The notes under the pieces are model-generated. The model had not been told where the DNA came from, did not search any database, and saw nothing but the letters and a program-made list of their open reading frames with translations. The position numbers and the translations under genes were made by a program. A stretch of 64,000 nucleotides of DNA from Ypsolopha sequella (Eukaryota; Arthropoda; Insecta; Lepidoptera; Ypsolophidae): assembly GCA_934047225.1 (NCBI GenBank), contig OW203983.1:43024310-43088309 (forward strand). Reading direction: 5' to 3'. Position 1 is the stretch's first letter. Each line of letters opens with the position of its first letter. Positions 26,801 through 34,912 of this stretch are shown in pieces.

Positions 26801-27514
26801 CGCAGTGCGAGCGCACGCATCAACCACAACTCGCACTCGCTTGAGGAACACGACGCGACCAACAGCGCCAACTCTAATGACAGGTTCGTGCAGCTTTACC
26901 GTCATCTTCGTCAGGTGGCTTACGCCTGTAGCACACAGACACGAAAATAGCGTTCTATAAACATTCGTATCGCTTTCGCGTAGTAAAAGTATCTGAACGG
27001 TACACCGGAGACACTTTGCAAAGAGATAGTTTATGTGCTGGAGAGTCTTTAATCGTTAGTTACTGTTCAAGATAAGTTAATGCTTATTTGATTCGAATAA
27101 AAAAAAACTTCGTGAGCGTTTGCGCTGCCATTACTGACATTATGAGATATTTATAAAAATTATTCCTCTTTGATTGAGTAAAGAGGTAATAACTTACATA
27201 CATACAATATTATTTATATTCTTGTTAGTTTAATAGTTATACTTTACGTTATTTTAATATAAAGTGTAGACAGTGCCTTATTAGTCGTGCATTACTATGT
27301 GCACTTGTGCAGCCAGTTCACGTGAGAAAAGGGTCTTGCTGAAAACAAGCACTGTGCTGTGAATCCTGCATTCTTGTCAACAGAAACTTCAATATATTTC
27401 TGTTATTTTCAAAGAAGTGTAATATTTTACGTTACTTACGTGTTGAGTATGTAGGTTGTTGCCTAGCATGAACTTTGTTATTCTATAGAATGTACGTATA
27501 TCTATTGCAGGTGA
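8650..27514 (+). CDS. Oamb: Octopamine receptor Oamb (alpha1-adrenergic-like GPCR), 3' seven coding exons
   Basis: Rhodopsin-class receptor for octopamine that in insects signals mainly through intracellular calcium (known for the family). Coding exons 8650-8886, 11235-11460, 15357-15513, 25085-25364, 25897-26114, 26707-26883 and 27511-27514 join with matching phases to 1299 nt: 432 residues plus a stop. Visible features are the TM3 amine-binding Asp (residue 16 of this segment), the paired Cys seven residues before it, DRY at 33-35, TM5 serines in YSALGSFYIP, FCWLPFF in TM6, NPLIY in TM7 and a Cys-rich palmitoylation-like tail (CKCFC). The third loop carries RLTLRIHRGRGS and KISVSYPS blocks, which I recall from fly Oamb; these favour Oamb over beta-type or Oct-alpha2 receptors. 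The N-terminus to TM2 lies outside the window. Confidence 0.93.
8887..9600. repeat. Poly-T start plus four ~130-145 bp tandem repeats in an Oamb intron
   Basis: After a T-run at 8897-8914 there is 'ggcgttgttactccataact', seen again in part at 11960. From about 9040 to 9600 come four diverged tandem units, each with 'gacagcacataactcgagat', 'gttagggtgctgat' and 'cttcgatcctggcttcatca'. Units start near 9050, 9196, 9325 and 9455. It looks like the internally repetitive part of a mobile element. Confidence 0.6.
9635..9994. mobile_element. Fold-back element with 161-bp arms
   Basis: 9635-9795 and 9834-9994 are near-perfect reverse complements around a 38-bp spacer. Only a few mismatches are visible, for example 'aacattatgtt' against 'aacataacgtt'. 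The arms contain 'caaccgacttcaa', a phrase common in lepidopteran mobile elements. There is no coding content. Confidence 0.8.
9995..11234. other. Oamb intron, no further feature recognised
   Basis: No exon in the receptor's frame and no clear repeat boundaries. AT-rich with ordinary composition. Confidence 0.5.
11235..11460 (+). CDS. Oamb: Oamb exon b: extracellular loop 2, TM5, start of loop 3
   Basis: Acceptor 'gtcaacag', donor 'gtatct', enters at phase 0 and leaves at phase 1. Encodes CPWTCELTNDAGYVVYSALG, then SFYIPMFVMLFFYWRIYKAA and AVRTTKAINQGFRTTKA. The two TM5 serines four and eight residues before the conserved Pro are present, as expected for catecholamine-like ligands. The loop-2 segment is short, far shorter than I recall for the fly protein. 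Confidence 0.95.
12031..12371. repeat. GC-rich dispersed repeat, copy 2, with inverted ends
   Basis: The left part repeats 5658-5860. The right end 'gaagcctgaagctgtgggc' is an inverted version of the left end 'gggccacagctttaggcttc'. A terminal-inverted-repeat element is likely. The plus-strand open frames here are not supported as genes. Confidence 0.5.
12555..13310 (-). repeat. 'gttccgtaccc' family repeat, long copy
   Basis: Opens with 'gagtcagactcgcgtacc' and closes with the characteristic 'ggtcaacagagtctcaccat' and 'aaggttccttttgtacc' block. The same ends flank 22820-23310 and 48549-48840. This block is very common in moth genomes (recall). Sub-blocks near 12600-12850 and 12900-13100 look internally duplicated. 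Confidence 0.5.
14271..14501. mobile_element. 231-bp MITE with 37-bp inverted ends
   Basis: 'aattgaggcgctgagcgcaa' at the left is mirrored by 'ttgcgctcagcgcctcaatt' at the right, with pairing continuing to 'acccaca'/'tgtgggt'. No coding content. The flanks 13311-14270 and 14502-15040 are non-coding intron. Confidence 0.7.
15045..15290 (-). mobile_element. tRNA-derived SINE, most complete copy
   Basis: Read on the minus strand: a tRNA-like head ('tagctgtttagtggttcaag'), then 'ggcaatagggctcac', ending 'acaccccctcggggattcat' and 'gtcgtgacg'. Its right end lies about 65 bases upstream of the acceptor of Oamb exon c. Confidence 0.6.
15357..15513 (+). CDS. Oamb: Oamb exon c: third intracellular loop
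   Basis: Acceptor 'aatttctag', donor 'gtaact', enters phase 1 and leaves phase 2, so it bridges exons b and d exactly. Encodes KGIGSRFDDNRLTLRIHRGR, then a Ser/Thr-rich linker ending SASPERLR. The conserved RLTLRIHRGR block identifies it. Several Ser/Thr residues are plausible phosphorylation sites (inference). Confidence 0.92.
16201..16245. repeat. (GAC)n microsatellite
   Basis: A short 'gacgacgacgacgacgacg' run inside the Oamb intron. Confidence 0.7.
16534..16770 (+). mobile_element. ~235-bp MITE, copy A
   Basis: Ends CTGCAGGCCTATT and AATAGGGGGGCAG. Long inverted arms meet at 'gtgcctatcatcaaaaacat' and its complement. Two other copies are at 17751-17986 (same orientation) and 31676-31912 (inverted). 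Confidence 0.8.
16878..17570 (+). pseudogene. Jockey-type non-LTR retrotransposon ORF1 (Gag-like) remnant
   Basis: One reading frame covers a PRE_C2HC-like region (LTDEAGVKWFSYSLPSERSL ... VKWFSYSLP ... LGFEVEYCKS) and then zinc knuckles, interrupted by a single in-frame TAG at 17181-17183. Knuckle 1 is a complete C-x2-C-x4-H-x4-C (CHRCQQFRHSSHNC). Knuckle 2 is CVRCGEEHLARDH. Knuckle 3 (YANCGGPHAANNTSC) has Tyr where the first Cys is expected. No ORF2 follows. It is bracketed by two direct copies of the 235-bp MITE. A dead element fragment in an Oamb intron. Confidence 0.75.
17751..17986 (+). mobile_element. ~235-bp MITE, copy B
   Basis: Near-identical to copy A and in the same orientation, starting CTGCGGGCCTATTGTG and ending AATAGGGGGGCTG. 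Lies just 3' of the ORF1 remnant. Confidence 0.8.
18190..18240. repeat. Short hairpin
   Basis: 'cgacttttgataat' and 'attatcaaaagtcg' form a perfect stem around a few bases. Function unknown; possibly the core of a small MITE. Confidence 0.5.
18485..18640. repeat. 'gttccg' family fragment
   Basis: 'agggttccgaagtcaacaag' followed by a 'tctgtctgtctatccgtctg' pyrimidine block, a truncated member of the family seen at 48549-48840. Confidence 0.45.
18843..19112. mobile_element. 270-bp MITE with ~50-bp inverted ends
   Basis: 'tatatgtcgtagccatatcg' and 'gatctggttgg' on the left are mirrored by 'ccaaccagatc' and 'cgatatagtcacgacatata' on the right. Between the arms is a 'cgctccgctccgcttcgctc' stretch. 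No coding content. Confidence 0.75.
19404..19557. mobile_element. ~155-bp palindromic MITE, copy 1
   Basis: Left arm 'gtgtcggttcggtgtaacat' and 'aacttatttaacaggac'; the right arm is its reverse complement ending 'caccgaattgacac'. Related copies are at 20002-20165, 30302-30460 and 49704-49812. Confidence 0.75.
20002..20165. mobile_element. ~155-bp palindromic MITE, copy 2
   Basis: Same arms as copy 1, diverged ('atccggtgtagcacgattta' left, 'cgtactacaccgaatcggca' right). Confidence 0.7.
20362..20529. mobile_element. 168-bp MITE
   Basis: 'cagtgggtctaccatgagtt' and 'ttgca' on the left pair with 'tgcaaaactcatggtagacc' and 'cactg' on the right. No coding content. Confidence 0.65.
20694..21118 (+). 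mobile_element. TTAA-flanked ~424-bp element, copy 2
   Basis: Starts TTAAGGTGCTACGG and ends ATATCGCCTTGA, so the right TTAA has mutated. Its interior matches 43150-43574 in reverse. A plus-strand frame across its right half is a by-product. Confidence 0.65.
21119..21975. other. Non-coding or decayed repeat sequence
   Basis: Open frames of 70-90 codons occur on both strands but show no family motif that I recognise and overlap each other. I do not support a gene here. Confidence 0.4.
21976..22095. mobile_element. ~120-bp MITE
   Basis: Bounded by 'tgcggtccgaa' and 'ttcggaccgca'. Part of its left end ('ccgaaatagaattaca') recurs near 36324. Confidence 0.5.
22820..23310 (+). repeat. 'gttccgtaccc' family repeat
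   Basis: Opens 'ttagggttccgtagtaccta', has the 'gtccgtccgtctgtcgg' block, and closes 'gactcgcacttgaacgg', the usual start and end of this family. Confidence 0.55.
24179..24880. mobile_element. hAT-like MITE, second copy, interrupted by a nested element
   Basis: Same terminal repeats as 505-829 and a perfect 8-bp target duplication ACCACGAT (24171-24178 and 24881-24888). Its excess length is explained by an insertion at about 24199-24631. Confidence 0.8.
24199..24631. mobile_element. Diverged ~424-bp element nested in the hAT-like MITE
   Basis: Ends 'aaggggctataccgtg' and 'cacggtatatcaccataagc' are inverted. The interior ('cagaaacgcgataggaggaa') resembles the TTAA-flanked family, but the TTAA ends are not preserved. 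Confidence 0.55.
24893..25020 (+). mobile_element. SINE fragment next to Oamb exon d
   Basis: Contains 'ccgcccatcacg' and a tail 'agaaacacctccagaacgcc' then 'tcatgtc', the diverged body and tail of the SINE at 15045-15290. It ends about 60 bases before the exon d acceptor. Confidence 0.45.
25085..25364 (+). CDS. Oamb: Oamb exon d: distal third intracellular loop
   Basis: Acceptor 'tctgttgcag', donor 'gtctgt', enters phase 2 and leaves phase 0. Encodes a basic stretch, EKVKISVSYPSTEQ, a Ser/Pro-rich linker, a Tyr/His block (SLYAVHYERDGRELTESRLR) and the conserved KMGKRNIKAQ-like MGKRNIKAQ preceding TM6. The two blocks flanking the variable linker identify it. Confidence 0.93.
25897..26114 (+). 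CDS. Oamb: Oamb exon e: TM6, loop 3, TM7
   Basis: Acceptor 'tgcttccag', donor 'gtatag', phase 0 to 2. Encodes VKRFRMETKAAKTLGIIVGG, FVFCWLPFF, then FWLGYCNSAINPLIYALFSK. The E-T-K-A-A-K-T junction, CWxP and NPxxY motifs are intact. Confidence 0.95.
26707..26883 (+). CDS. Oamb: Oamb exon f: cytoplasmic tail
   Basis: Acceptor 'aattccag', enters phase 2. Starts RFAFKRIICKCFC (helix 8 and Cys cluster), then an Arg/Ser-rich tail ending ATNSANSND. The best donor, 'ag|gttcgt', leaves phase 2 and splices to a 4-nt terminal coding piece. Without that splice the frame would run on to a TAG at 26948-26950, adding about 21 residues. Confidence 0.88.
27511..27514 (+). CDS. Oamb: Oamb terminal coding piece (split stop codon)
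   Basis: After acceptor 'atctattgcag', a G completes an Arg codon (AG+G) and TGA follows at once, giving the C-terminus SNDR-stop. This matches the SND-x-R-type end that I recall for fly Oamb and brings the joined frame to an exact multiple of three. The rest of this exon is 3' UTR. Confidence 0.6.
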
Positions 27515-28937
27515 CGTCAGCTGACGCGACGGCACAATCCTCAGTTCCAGGCGACCGTCGCTTGCGTTTAGCAGAGATTCGTCATCCAGTCAGCTCCTCC
27601 ACCCGCTCCACTGGGCTACTCGCATTGTCGACGTTCGATTCTGTATGGAGAATCAAATCTATCGTTCTGAAACTACTGAAGTGAACATACGAAATTAGCG
27701 TCACACTTCAAAGGAACGATATTACAGCGCCTGCTGTTGGCACTATTGGAACATGGGCATGAAAGTGCGCTAGTGCGCTTAGCACAGATGGTCATTTGTT
27801 AAAACTGCAATATGCCGCGTTTAAAATACATAAATGTAGATCGTGATATCATTGCAGCAGAGACTACATAGAGTTCCATGACTTAGCTGATCATGGTTTA
27901 GCTCGTTTCCTCTGAATAAGGAGAAGTTCTAACGAAACTTTTTGATAAGTTCTGATCTCTGTTTCTGGGCTTACTAAAACTTAAATGAGCTGAAAAGCTG
28001 TCATTTTGCGTATTGCCTTCCAATAGATTACTAGAACTTAAAAAATGATTAAGTAGAAGACATGTTACGGCGCATCAAATTTGCCGCAGTAAAAAAAGTA
28101 TAAGCATTAATCACAAAACCATGTTAGATACTCGTATTAATGTTTATAAAAATCTTGTGACATGAAAAAGTTCAACACGAATTAAAATCTTTGTATAAAA
28201 ATCTTAAACTAAAAACGATTAATGCTTCTAAAAAATACTCCTTGACTGTTTTATAAAAAATGTTTGATGTGGATTTAAATACTTAAGTTTTTTTTTTACC
28301 TAGATTACTGTAGTGAATTTTACAGCCATAAGTTAGCCACTTTTTAAAGATTACGTGATAAGAACTTACTTTGAACAAATTAATGACTGTGCGGTAATTT
28401 ATATCATGTTTCTTTCAGTAATAAACTGAGTAAAAAAAAGAGTAAAGCAGTGTAAGTTCAAAACTTTTATATAAATGGCTGTTACCAAAGCTTTTTTCAT
28501 ATATACCAGTAGTATTTAAATAAAAGTTGTCGACAAGATTACCTATAGTCATACGTCATTTTTTTTTTGCTTGTGTGTCTGGTGCCTGGTGCCTGGTACC
28601 AAGGATTAAGGCCAGCCTGCACAGAGTTGAAGACACAGTCACGTCATCGCTACTACCACATAGGATAGTAGGTATAAGTACTCTAGTCAAGTCATGTAGT
28701 AAGGGTTGTTTAGTAAACTTTTGTTTATAATTAACGGTCTATTCTCACCAAAAACTGTATTAAATTAGGTAAGAAATAAATTATAATTATATAACAATTT
28801 AGATCTTTTCCAAGGCCGTATTGTAAGTTGTTCGTAAGGCTATCTGTTAAATATGTATGTAGCAAATTAGATAAATGAAATTTTGACTTAATGAGGAACG
28901 ATAAGATTTTGTTAATAAATGACACCAAATGCTAAGA
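27515..28937. other. Oamb 3' UTR and following intergenic DNA
   Basis: No further coding exon. The 3' UTR end is not resolved. AT-rich, with no clear repeat. Confidence 0.4.
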
Positions 28938-29330
28938 AAATAATATCTAATGAAGCTGTATCATTTACGTCTCCAAAGCAAGGACGCCCATTGAAATAAT
29001 ATCTAATAGAGCTGTATCATTTACGTATCCAAAGCCAGGAGGTGCAATAAAATAATATCTAATGAAACTGTATCAATTACGTCTCCAAAGCAAGGACGCT
29101 CATTAAAATAATATCTAATGAAGCTGTATCATTTACGTATCCAAAGCCAGGAGACTCATTAAAATAATATCTAATGAAGCTGTATCATTTACGTATCTAA
29201 AGCCAGGAGGCTCATTAAAATAATATCTAATGAAGCTGTATCATTTACGTATCCAAAGCCAGGAGACTCATTAAAATAATATCTAATGAAGCTGTATCAT
29301 TTTTGTCTCCAAAGAAAGGACTCTCATTTA
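28938..29330. repeat. ~56-bp minisatellite, seven copies
   Basis: Units begin 'aaataatatctaatgaagct' and contain 'gtatcatttacgt' and 'ccaaagc'. Starts fall at about 28939, 28994, 29049, 29105, 29161, 29217 and 29272. The last unit is diverged. Confidence 0.85.
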
Positions 29331-30301
29331 AACCACTCTAAATTAACTAACTGAAACTACTGTAATTATTTTATTATTGTCCAACTATGCGACTGATGCC
29401 GAGCCCCAGATGGCTCGATATATATCTTGCTCCAATCCATTTATGTGTATTTTTAATAAACAGTGCTATATACACAAATTTAATTATATACTCGTATATA
29501 AAACATCTTCAAGAGTTAAGCCAGTGTTTTTCCCTACACACTACACAAAAAACGTCTACCCAAACATGTTTCGGAACACATTTTTGCTGACAGGCATAGA
29601 GAAGACCCGGCTTATTATATTTGTGTAGTGTGTAGGACAAAACACGCAAAGGAGACGCGGCATAACTCAATTCACGTTGTTGTAGTAAAGTTATTCAATA
29701 TTATGTTTTAGGCAACTCGCACTTAGATCTCTGATTGCCATCTATCTCACGGTCACCATTCCGTGATAGCCGTCATCCGGTTTCCTTCTATAATGCTTTT
29801 CTTGCCATGGCAAATTTCATATCTCTTTGTTTCACTTTTATTCTGAATATATATCTAAAAGCCTCATTTGTCAGTTTGCTTGGCTTGAAGTAATTTGTGA
29901 GATTGAAAGACACCACACGAAAAAGTAGCATATGCATTTTTACAAAGACTCACTACAGACGCGACGCAACGTTTAGATCTTGTGTATATTTTTAAAAGGG
30001 GCTATGTCTAGACATATTTATTTTAAAATAATGGTGCCTTCAAAAACTACGCTATCAAAAATACAAAGATGTAATAAAAATGTTAAAGTTTCTCTTGCAG
30101 TAAGGACTCTCAGCAGTGTATTCGGTGTTGTTGCAACATATACCTATATTGTTAGAGTGTCGTACGTATTTATCACAATGAACAGAACCACCGTCGCCAA
30201 GCGGTAAATTTGGTACTCTGTGTCGGTGTAAAAATCAATGTAAGATATTATTGTACAAATATATAATGAGATGTTACATGGTTTTATTTTCATCATCATT
30301 T

Positions 30302-30460
30302 GTGTCGATTCAGTGTAACACGACTTAACTTATTTAACAGGACTAACCTTATTTTAAGCGTCTTGTCTTTGTCTTTTCGATACAGAAAGAAAAAGACAGA
30401 ACGCTTAAATTAAGTTAGGTCTTGACAAATAAGTTAAAACGTGTTACACCGAATCGACAC
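30302..30460. mobile_element. ~155-bp palindromic MITE, copy 3
   Basis: 'gtgtcgattcagtgtaacac' and 'acttaacttatttaacagga' at the left, mirrored by 'gtgttacaccgaatcgacac' at the right. This is the best-preserved copy. Confidence 0.8.
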
Positions 30461-30510
30461 AATTATCAAGTTTGCATAGTTTCTCTTGTTTAATTGCGAC
30501 CGGATACATA

Positions 30511-30971
30511 TTAAGGTTTCTCCCAACGCCAACGACCTTGAACTGAATAACTTTATAACCATTTTATACGGTAACTATAGCATTTTTTAATAGAACAAAA
30601 ATACATAGTAATTTACATGATACTAATAGTGATGTGGTTTTTCCTGAATTTTATTTTAATATACAGAAGTGAAGCAAGAAAATTCTAGGTTTACCCTTAT
30701 TTCTACAGTTTTTATCGAAACAGTATAAAAATATATGAACTTCTAGACAAAATAATATAAAATGATATGGTTTCCTCAGTTCTTGTAAATTAATTTTATT
30801 TTAGATAAAACAAATTAAAAACACACTATTTCCGCACTTTTCAGCCGCAGCGATTGACCTAACAGCCATGTTGCAGTGCGAGCTGATACGAACTTTATTT
30901 TAATATAGTTTTGTTCGAAATTTCAACCACCACGAATCGAGTTGCTAATTTTTCCAACGGAGCCACCTTAA
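30511..30971 (-). mobile_element. TTAA element, family 2, copy 2
   Basis: Starts TTAAGGTTTCTCCCAACG and ends GAGCCACCTTAA; it is the reverse complement of 6650-7141, with small deletions. TTAA is present at both ends. Confidence 0.7.
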
Positions 30972-31523
30972 GGGCTCCAGAATGCTAAACATCAGTTTTG
31001 TATTAGATTCAGTTCCGCCGATGTACAATGTAAAAATTTGAAAAAAATTATGGCTTATTTTTTGACTCAAGACAATTATTAATTACAGTACATAAATAAA
31101 CATACTTTCAATATTCGATAAATTATGTTTTTCAGATTTAATGAGCAGTAAAGTAAAGCAATAGCTACTCAATTTTATTACATTTTATGTAGAACTACTC
31201 ACAATTACTTATATATGTAAAAGTAACTTAATTTAAAACTAAATAATCCTAAGAAAAAAAAATAGAAAAAGCCCTAAAATCTCATACTAAATAAAATATT
31301 ATACTACAATATTACTTTTAAAAAAGCATGAATTTCACGAAAAAAATGGTTCATTTTCCATATTTCGAAACTGATTGAAACGAAACCAACACACGCAGAG
31401 ACTAACTAGAAAAAGCTATCTTTATTACATAAAGAAATTATAGTTAATGTCCTAATGGAGCCGCGATTTCAAAATTAACTGAATTTTTGCGTGCGCGGCA
31501 TCAGATTAGAGCAAGATAGACGG

Positions 31524-32181
31524 TTAAGGCGATATGTAAAAGTTTTAGCGTCCCTGTTACTCCATCTGCGAAAAAACCCTCAGTGCGAGAGGGATGGATT
31601 CGTGGAAAAGTAGCAAAAAGTCGGTTTTTTATTAATATAATATGAACTAAAGTTGCTATCAAAATTTCGTTTAACCAGCCCCCCTATTCTGTATCTTTAG
31701 TTGCCAACTGCACGAGGTGCCTATCATCAAAAACATAGCTAAAAACTGAAATTTCAAAATTGCCTTTAGTGGGTATTGAACTATTAACAATCTGAGTCGT
31801 CACTTCAAGTGCGAAAATATCCTTAGGACATCGGAATTCGATAGTATATCTATGTTTTTGATGATAGACACCCTGTCCAGAAGGCAACTAGAGATACACA
31901 ATAGGCCCGCAGGTCCTAGATACCGTTAAAACCCATCTAATAAAATATAATTGCAGTCCATATGTCATTCTAAATTGTCAAACCAGGAGATTTGGTGTCG
32001 AAAGAGACCTCATTTCAATAAATATTTCTATCGAGCCGAATTTCTCTAATCACGTTTCTGTTCTAATAGATCCCTAGAAAAAAAATCCAAAATAATATAC
32101 TATTTTATCAAAATAATACATTATTTACTGAATCAGTTATGCAAGTTCTTAAAGTGTCGATTTTTTTCCGTAGCGCCTTAA
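31524..32181 (-). mobile_element. TTAA-flanked ~424-bp element, copy 3, interrupted
   Basis: Starts TTAAGGCGATATGTAAAAG and ends GTAGCGCCTTAA. Removing the nested MITE (31676-31912) leaves about 424 bp, the same size as the uninterrupted copy at 43150-43574. Confidence 0.8.
31676..31912 (-). mobile_element. ~235-bp MITE, copy C, nested
   Basis: Inverted relative to copies A and B; ends CAGCCCCCCTATT and AATAGGCCCGCAG. It splits 'tttaaccag' from 'gtcctagata', which are contiguous at 43150-43574, so the insertion point is exact; CAG may be the target repeat. Confidence 0.85.
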
Positions 32182-32700
32182 AAACAAAAGCGTAAGAGCA
32201 GGACTGAGTTTTAGCATTGTGCAGCCCCTTAAATTTAAATTTAATGTTTTCTAAATCGTTTTAGATTAGATTACATCAATTACATATAGATGTAACACAC
32301 AAATATTATAAAGAGGTAAAGTTTATTTGTGTAGAGAGTAATGTCCGGAACTACTGAACCGGTTTTGTAAATTCTTTCTCTGTTGTAATAGTTAATCTTA
32401 TAGTTTATTCCCTGGGGATAAGCATTTTCCCTAGGGACGTAGCCATTATTTACATTCGCGCGTATTGAACCGCAGGCAAAAGACTAGTATAAAATTGTTG
32501 TACTGACACTAAAAATGTTGACGTTTTGCGAAAGTGTACAAATTGTGAATAAATGTGGGCCTGCCTACAATTATTAATTATTTATTATGTAGTGTATCAA
32601 ATGTTCCAAAATTATAAAAATATTGCGAAGACATAAAAACTACTAACAAATCAAACTTTTTATTGTCAAACAAATTGTAAATATAAAATTATTTGTAACT
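32182..32700. other. Intergenic, nothing recognised
   Basis: AT-rich, no exon or paired repeat ends. Confidence 0.4.
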
Positions 32701-32739
32701 ATAGATCAGTGAAGGAAAAACTCACAAATTAAAAAAAAA

Positions 32740-33620
32740 TGTTAGGAAGTCTGTCGCCAGCACCCGGAAAAGAGGAGCTTATATGACTAGATTGATGGAT
32801 GTTGAAGGCGAAAGAGGTGTGTCATGATCGTCTTTTGTCTCTGTATGGGAGACAGGCGTGTGTGTATGTATGTATGTTTTGGGAGGAATAGAAGAAAAAA
32901 TATTAGTGACATTAAAAAAAACATCGTCTATCCAAATATTTCCGTCCGCGCAGACTCGCCTTTTTATCCATTTAAGAGACATTCTATCATCTTCTCTATC
33001 TGTATTAGTTAGTACTCTAAGAGAAGGCCTTTGCCTTCTCCCGGGATCTTCTAGTCTTCCTACTTCTATTTTTTCTACTCAATCCTATACTAATTCTTGC
33101 GCTTGCTTTAACCAACCGGCCAGAGTGGAGATGCAAGAGCGGAACCTATGCTCCAGGTTGGAAGTGTAAAATACCATAACGCCGGAGGCACTTGACTGTA
33201 TAAGGATCTTGCGCCCCGTAGACTCACCTTTCGACAACCTTAGCTGCTTACATAGTGTTTGCCCCCTGGCCGCCTCATGGTGGCTAGATAGGGGGGGCCT
33301 ACAACGGCTATCCTGCTGGATAGTTATCAAGGAGCAAGTCACCATCTGCCATACTTAAATTTGTGAGAGATTTTCGAGGCAGATGTCGGTTATCTCACTC
33401 CATATCCGGCCCATTTGGCTTCCCATTCTCATAGCCCACTCCAAGTCGCTTCCTCCTTGGCAATAGTTTCGCAAATGTGGGGGACCCTCCGTTAGTGTAT
33501 ATCAATGATACATTGAGGTAGAGGCCTCCATAGATGGAGCCATCTCACATTTAGATTAAATGGTACCAAAGGCCTCTTCAATGTGAATGCCTTTCAAATG
33601 ACCGGGTCCCTATGGGCACG
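32740..33620. repeat. GC-richer unassigned block, probably retroelement 3' region
   Basis: Composition rises sharply from about 33030 to 33610. No long frame is open on either strand. Phrases such as 'ccctggccgcctcatggtgg' and 'gaccctccgttagtgtatat' suggest a decayed element on the minus strand. I cannot place it in a named family. Confidence 0.3.
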
Positions 33621-33861
33621 TGACTGAAAAGTGTACCTACATAATAATAATAAAATAAAGTGTTAGTAATACAAAGTAACTGTTAGAACAGGCGAGTAAA
33701 AGTAGTATTAAATTAAATTAAATCATATTTATAATTAATACTTAATAATCATAATCATATTTAATTTAATTTAATTATTTATTATAGTGCTCCATCCACT
33801 TTTTAAGAAGGGGGGAGTCTCACCTATCCGATAACACCTACCAATAACCTACCAATAATTT

Positions 33862-34010
33862 TTTAGGGTTCCGTACCCGAAGGGTGCCAAACGGTACCCA
33901 TTACTAAGCCTCCGCTGTCTGTCCGTCAGCGGGGTCCATCCGTCTGTCACAGGGGTCTACAGCTTCAGCCGTTATAGCCAGTTGAAATTTTCACAGAATA
34001 CGTGATACTA
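33862..34010 (+). repeat. 'gttccgtaccc' family fragment
   Basis: 'agggttccgtacccgaaggg' followed by 'ctccgctgtctgtccgtcag'. Another short member, 34455-34525, reads 'tagggttctgtacccgtatt' ... 'gactcgcacttgccc'. Confidence 0.55.
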
Positions 34011-34739
34011 CAGTGTATGATAGAGTCGTAGCAAATAATAATAATTAAAAAAAATTAAACCCAAATTGGTTACCAATACAAAAAATCTCGATAAGTAAGT
34101 AGCATTATTTAAAGTTATTTGTTTCAGCTCTATCTTAAAGACGGTAATACATACAGTACTCCCAAAGTAATAATACAAATCTTCGCCACTGTTCGGCAAA
34201 GTTCGTATTTCCATACACTTTCTATACAATCAATAAAGTCACGTGGTACGTCCGGTCGCTCGGCTATAGATTTGTATGCGTATTATTACTTTTGGAGCAC
34301 TGTACAAGTTTCACATTTCGTAAGATTGTAGTACATGCTATAAAGAAAAACAACAAATAATAAAATTAGGGTTCAGTCTCAGATAGTGCCGAAATGTTTG
34401 TCTGGCGCTACCATTTTAGCGGCTTGTTTTTGTCGTCTTGATATTGCTATGGCATGTTTTTAGGGTTCTGTACCCGTATTGTGTGGTGGTACGGAACCCT
34501 TTGTGCGCGACTTTGACTCGCACTTGCCCTGTACTACCCCTGAGATACTACTCTACTACCACGATCCTTCAGCCTGGTAATTAAAAACTATTGAGTTGGA
34601 CACATCATGTGTCAAACTTCCTTATTGAGTGTCTTGATCGTTTTAATCAAGGTGGAGCATCATTCATCACGTGCGTACCTAGGTGCAACTCGTTACAGAG
34701 AATAAGTTACTTGAACACATAGTTTTGCGGACTACACAG

Positions 34740-34912
34740 CAACGGCGGATCCAGGGGGGGTCATGGGAGTCATGACCCCCCCTGGGCCTAGTTCAATTTT
34801 TTTTTCTATACAGAGACGCAAAATTTACCTAAAATTGCACAAAATTTAATATATATTTGTACTAATTCGGAGCCTGTAAACCCCCCTGGCACTCGGGCTG
34901 GATCCGCCCTTG
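34740..34912. mobile_element. 173-bp hAT-like MITE
   Basis: Terminal repeats CAACGGCGGATCCAG and CTGGATCCGCCCTTG; flanks CTACACAG (34732-34739) and CTACGCAT (34913-34920) are an 8-bp target duplication with two mismatches. CA-GGCGGATCCAG ends are typical of hAT elements (recall). Confidence 0.75.
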
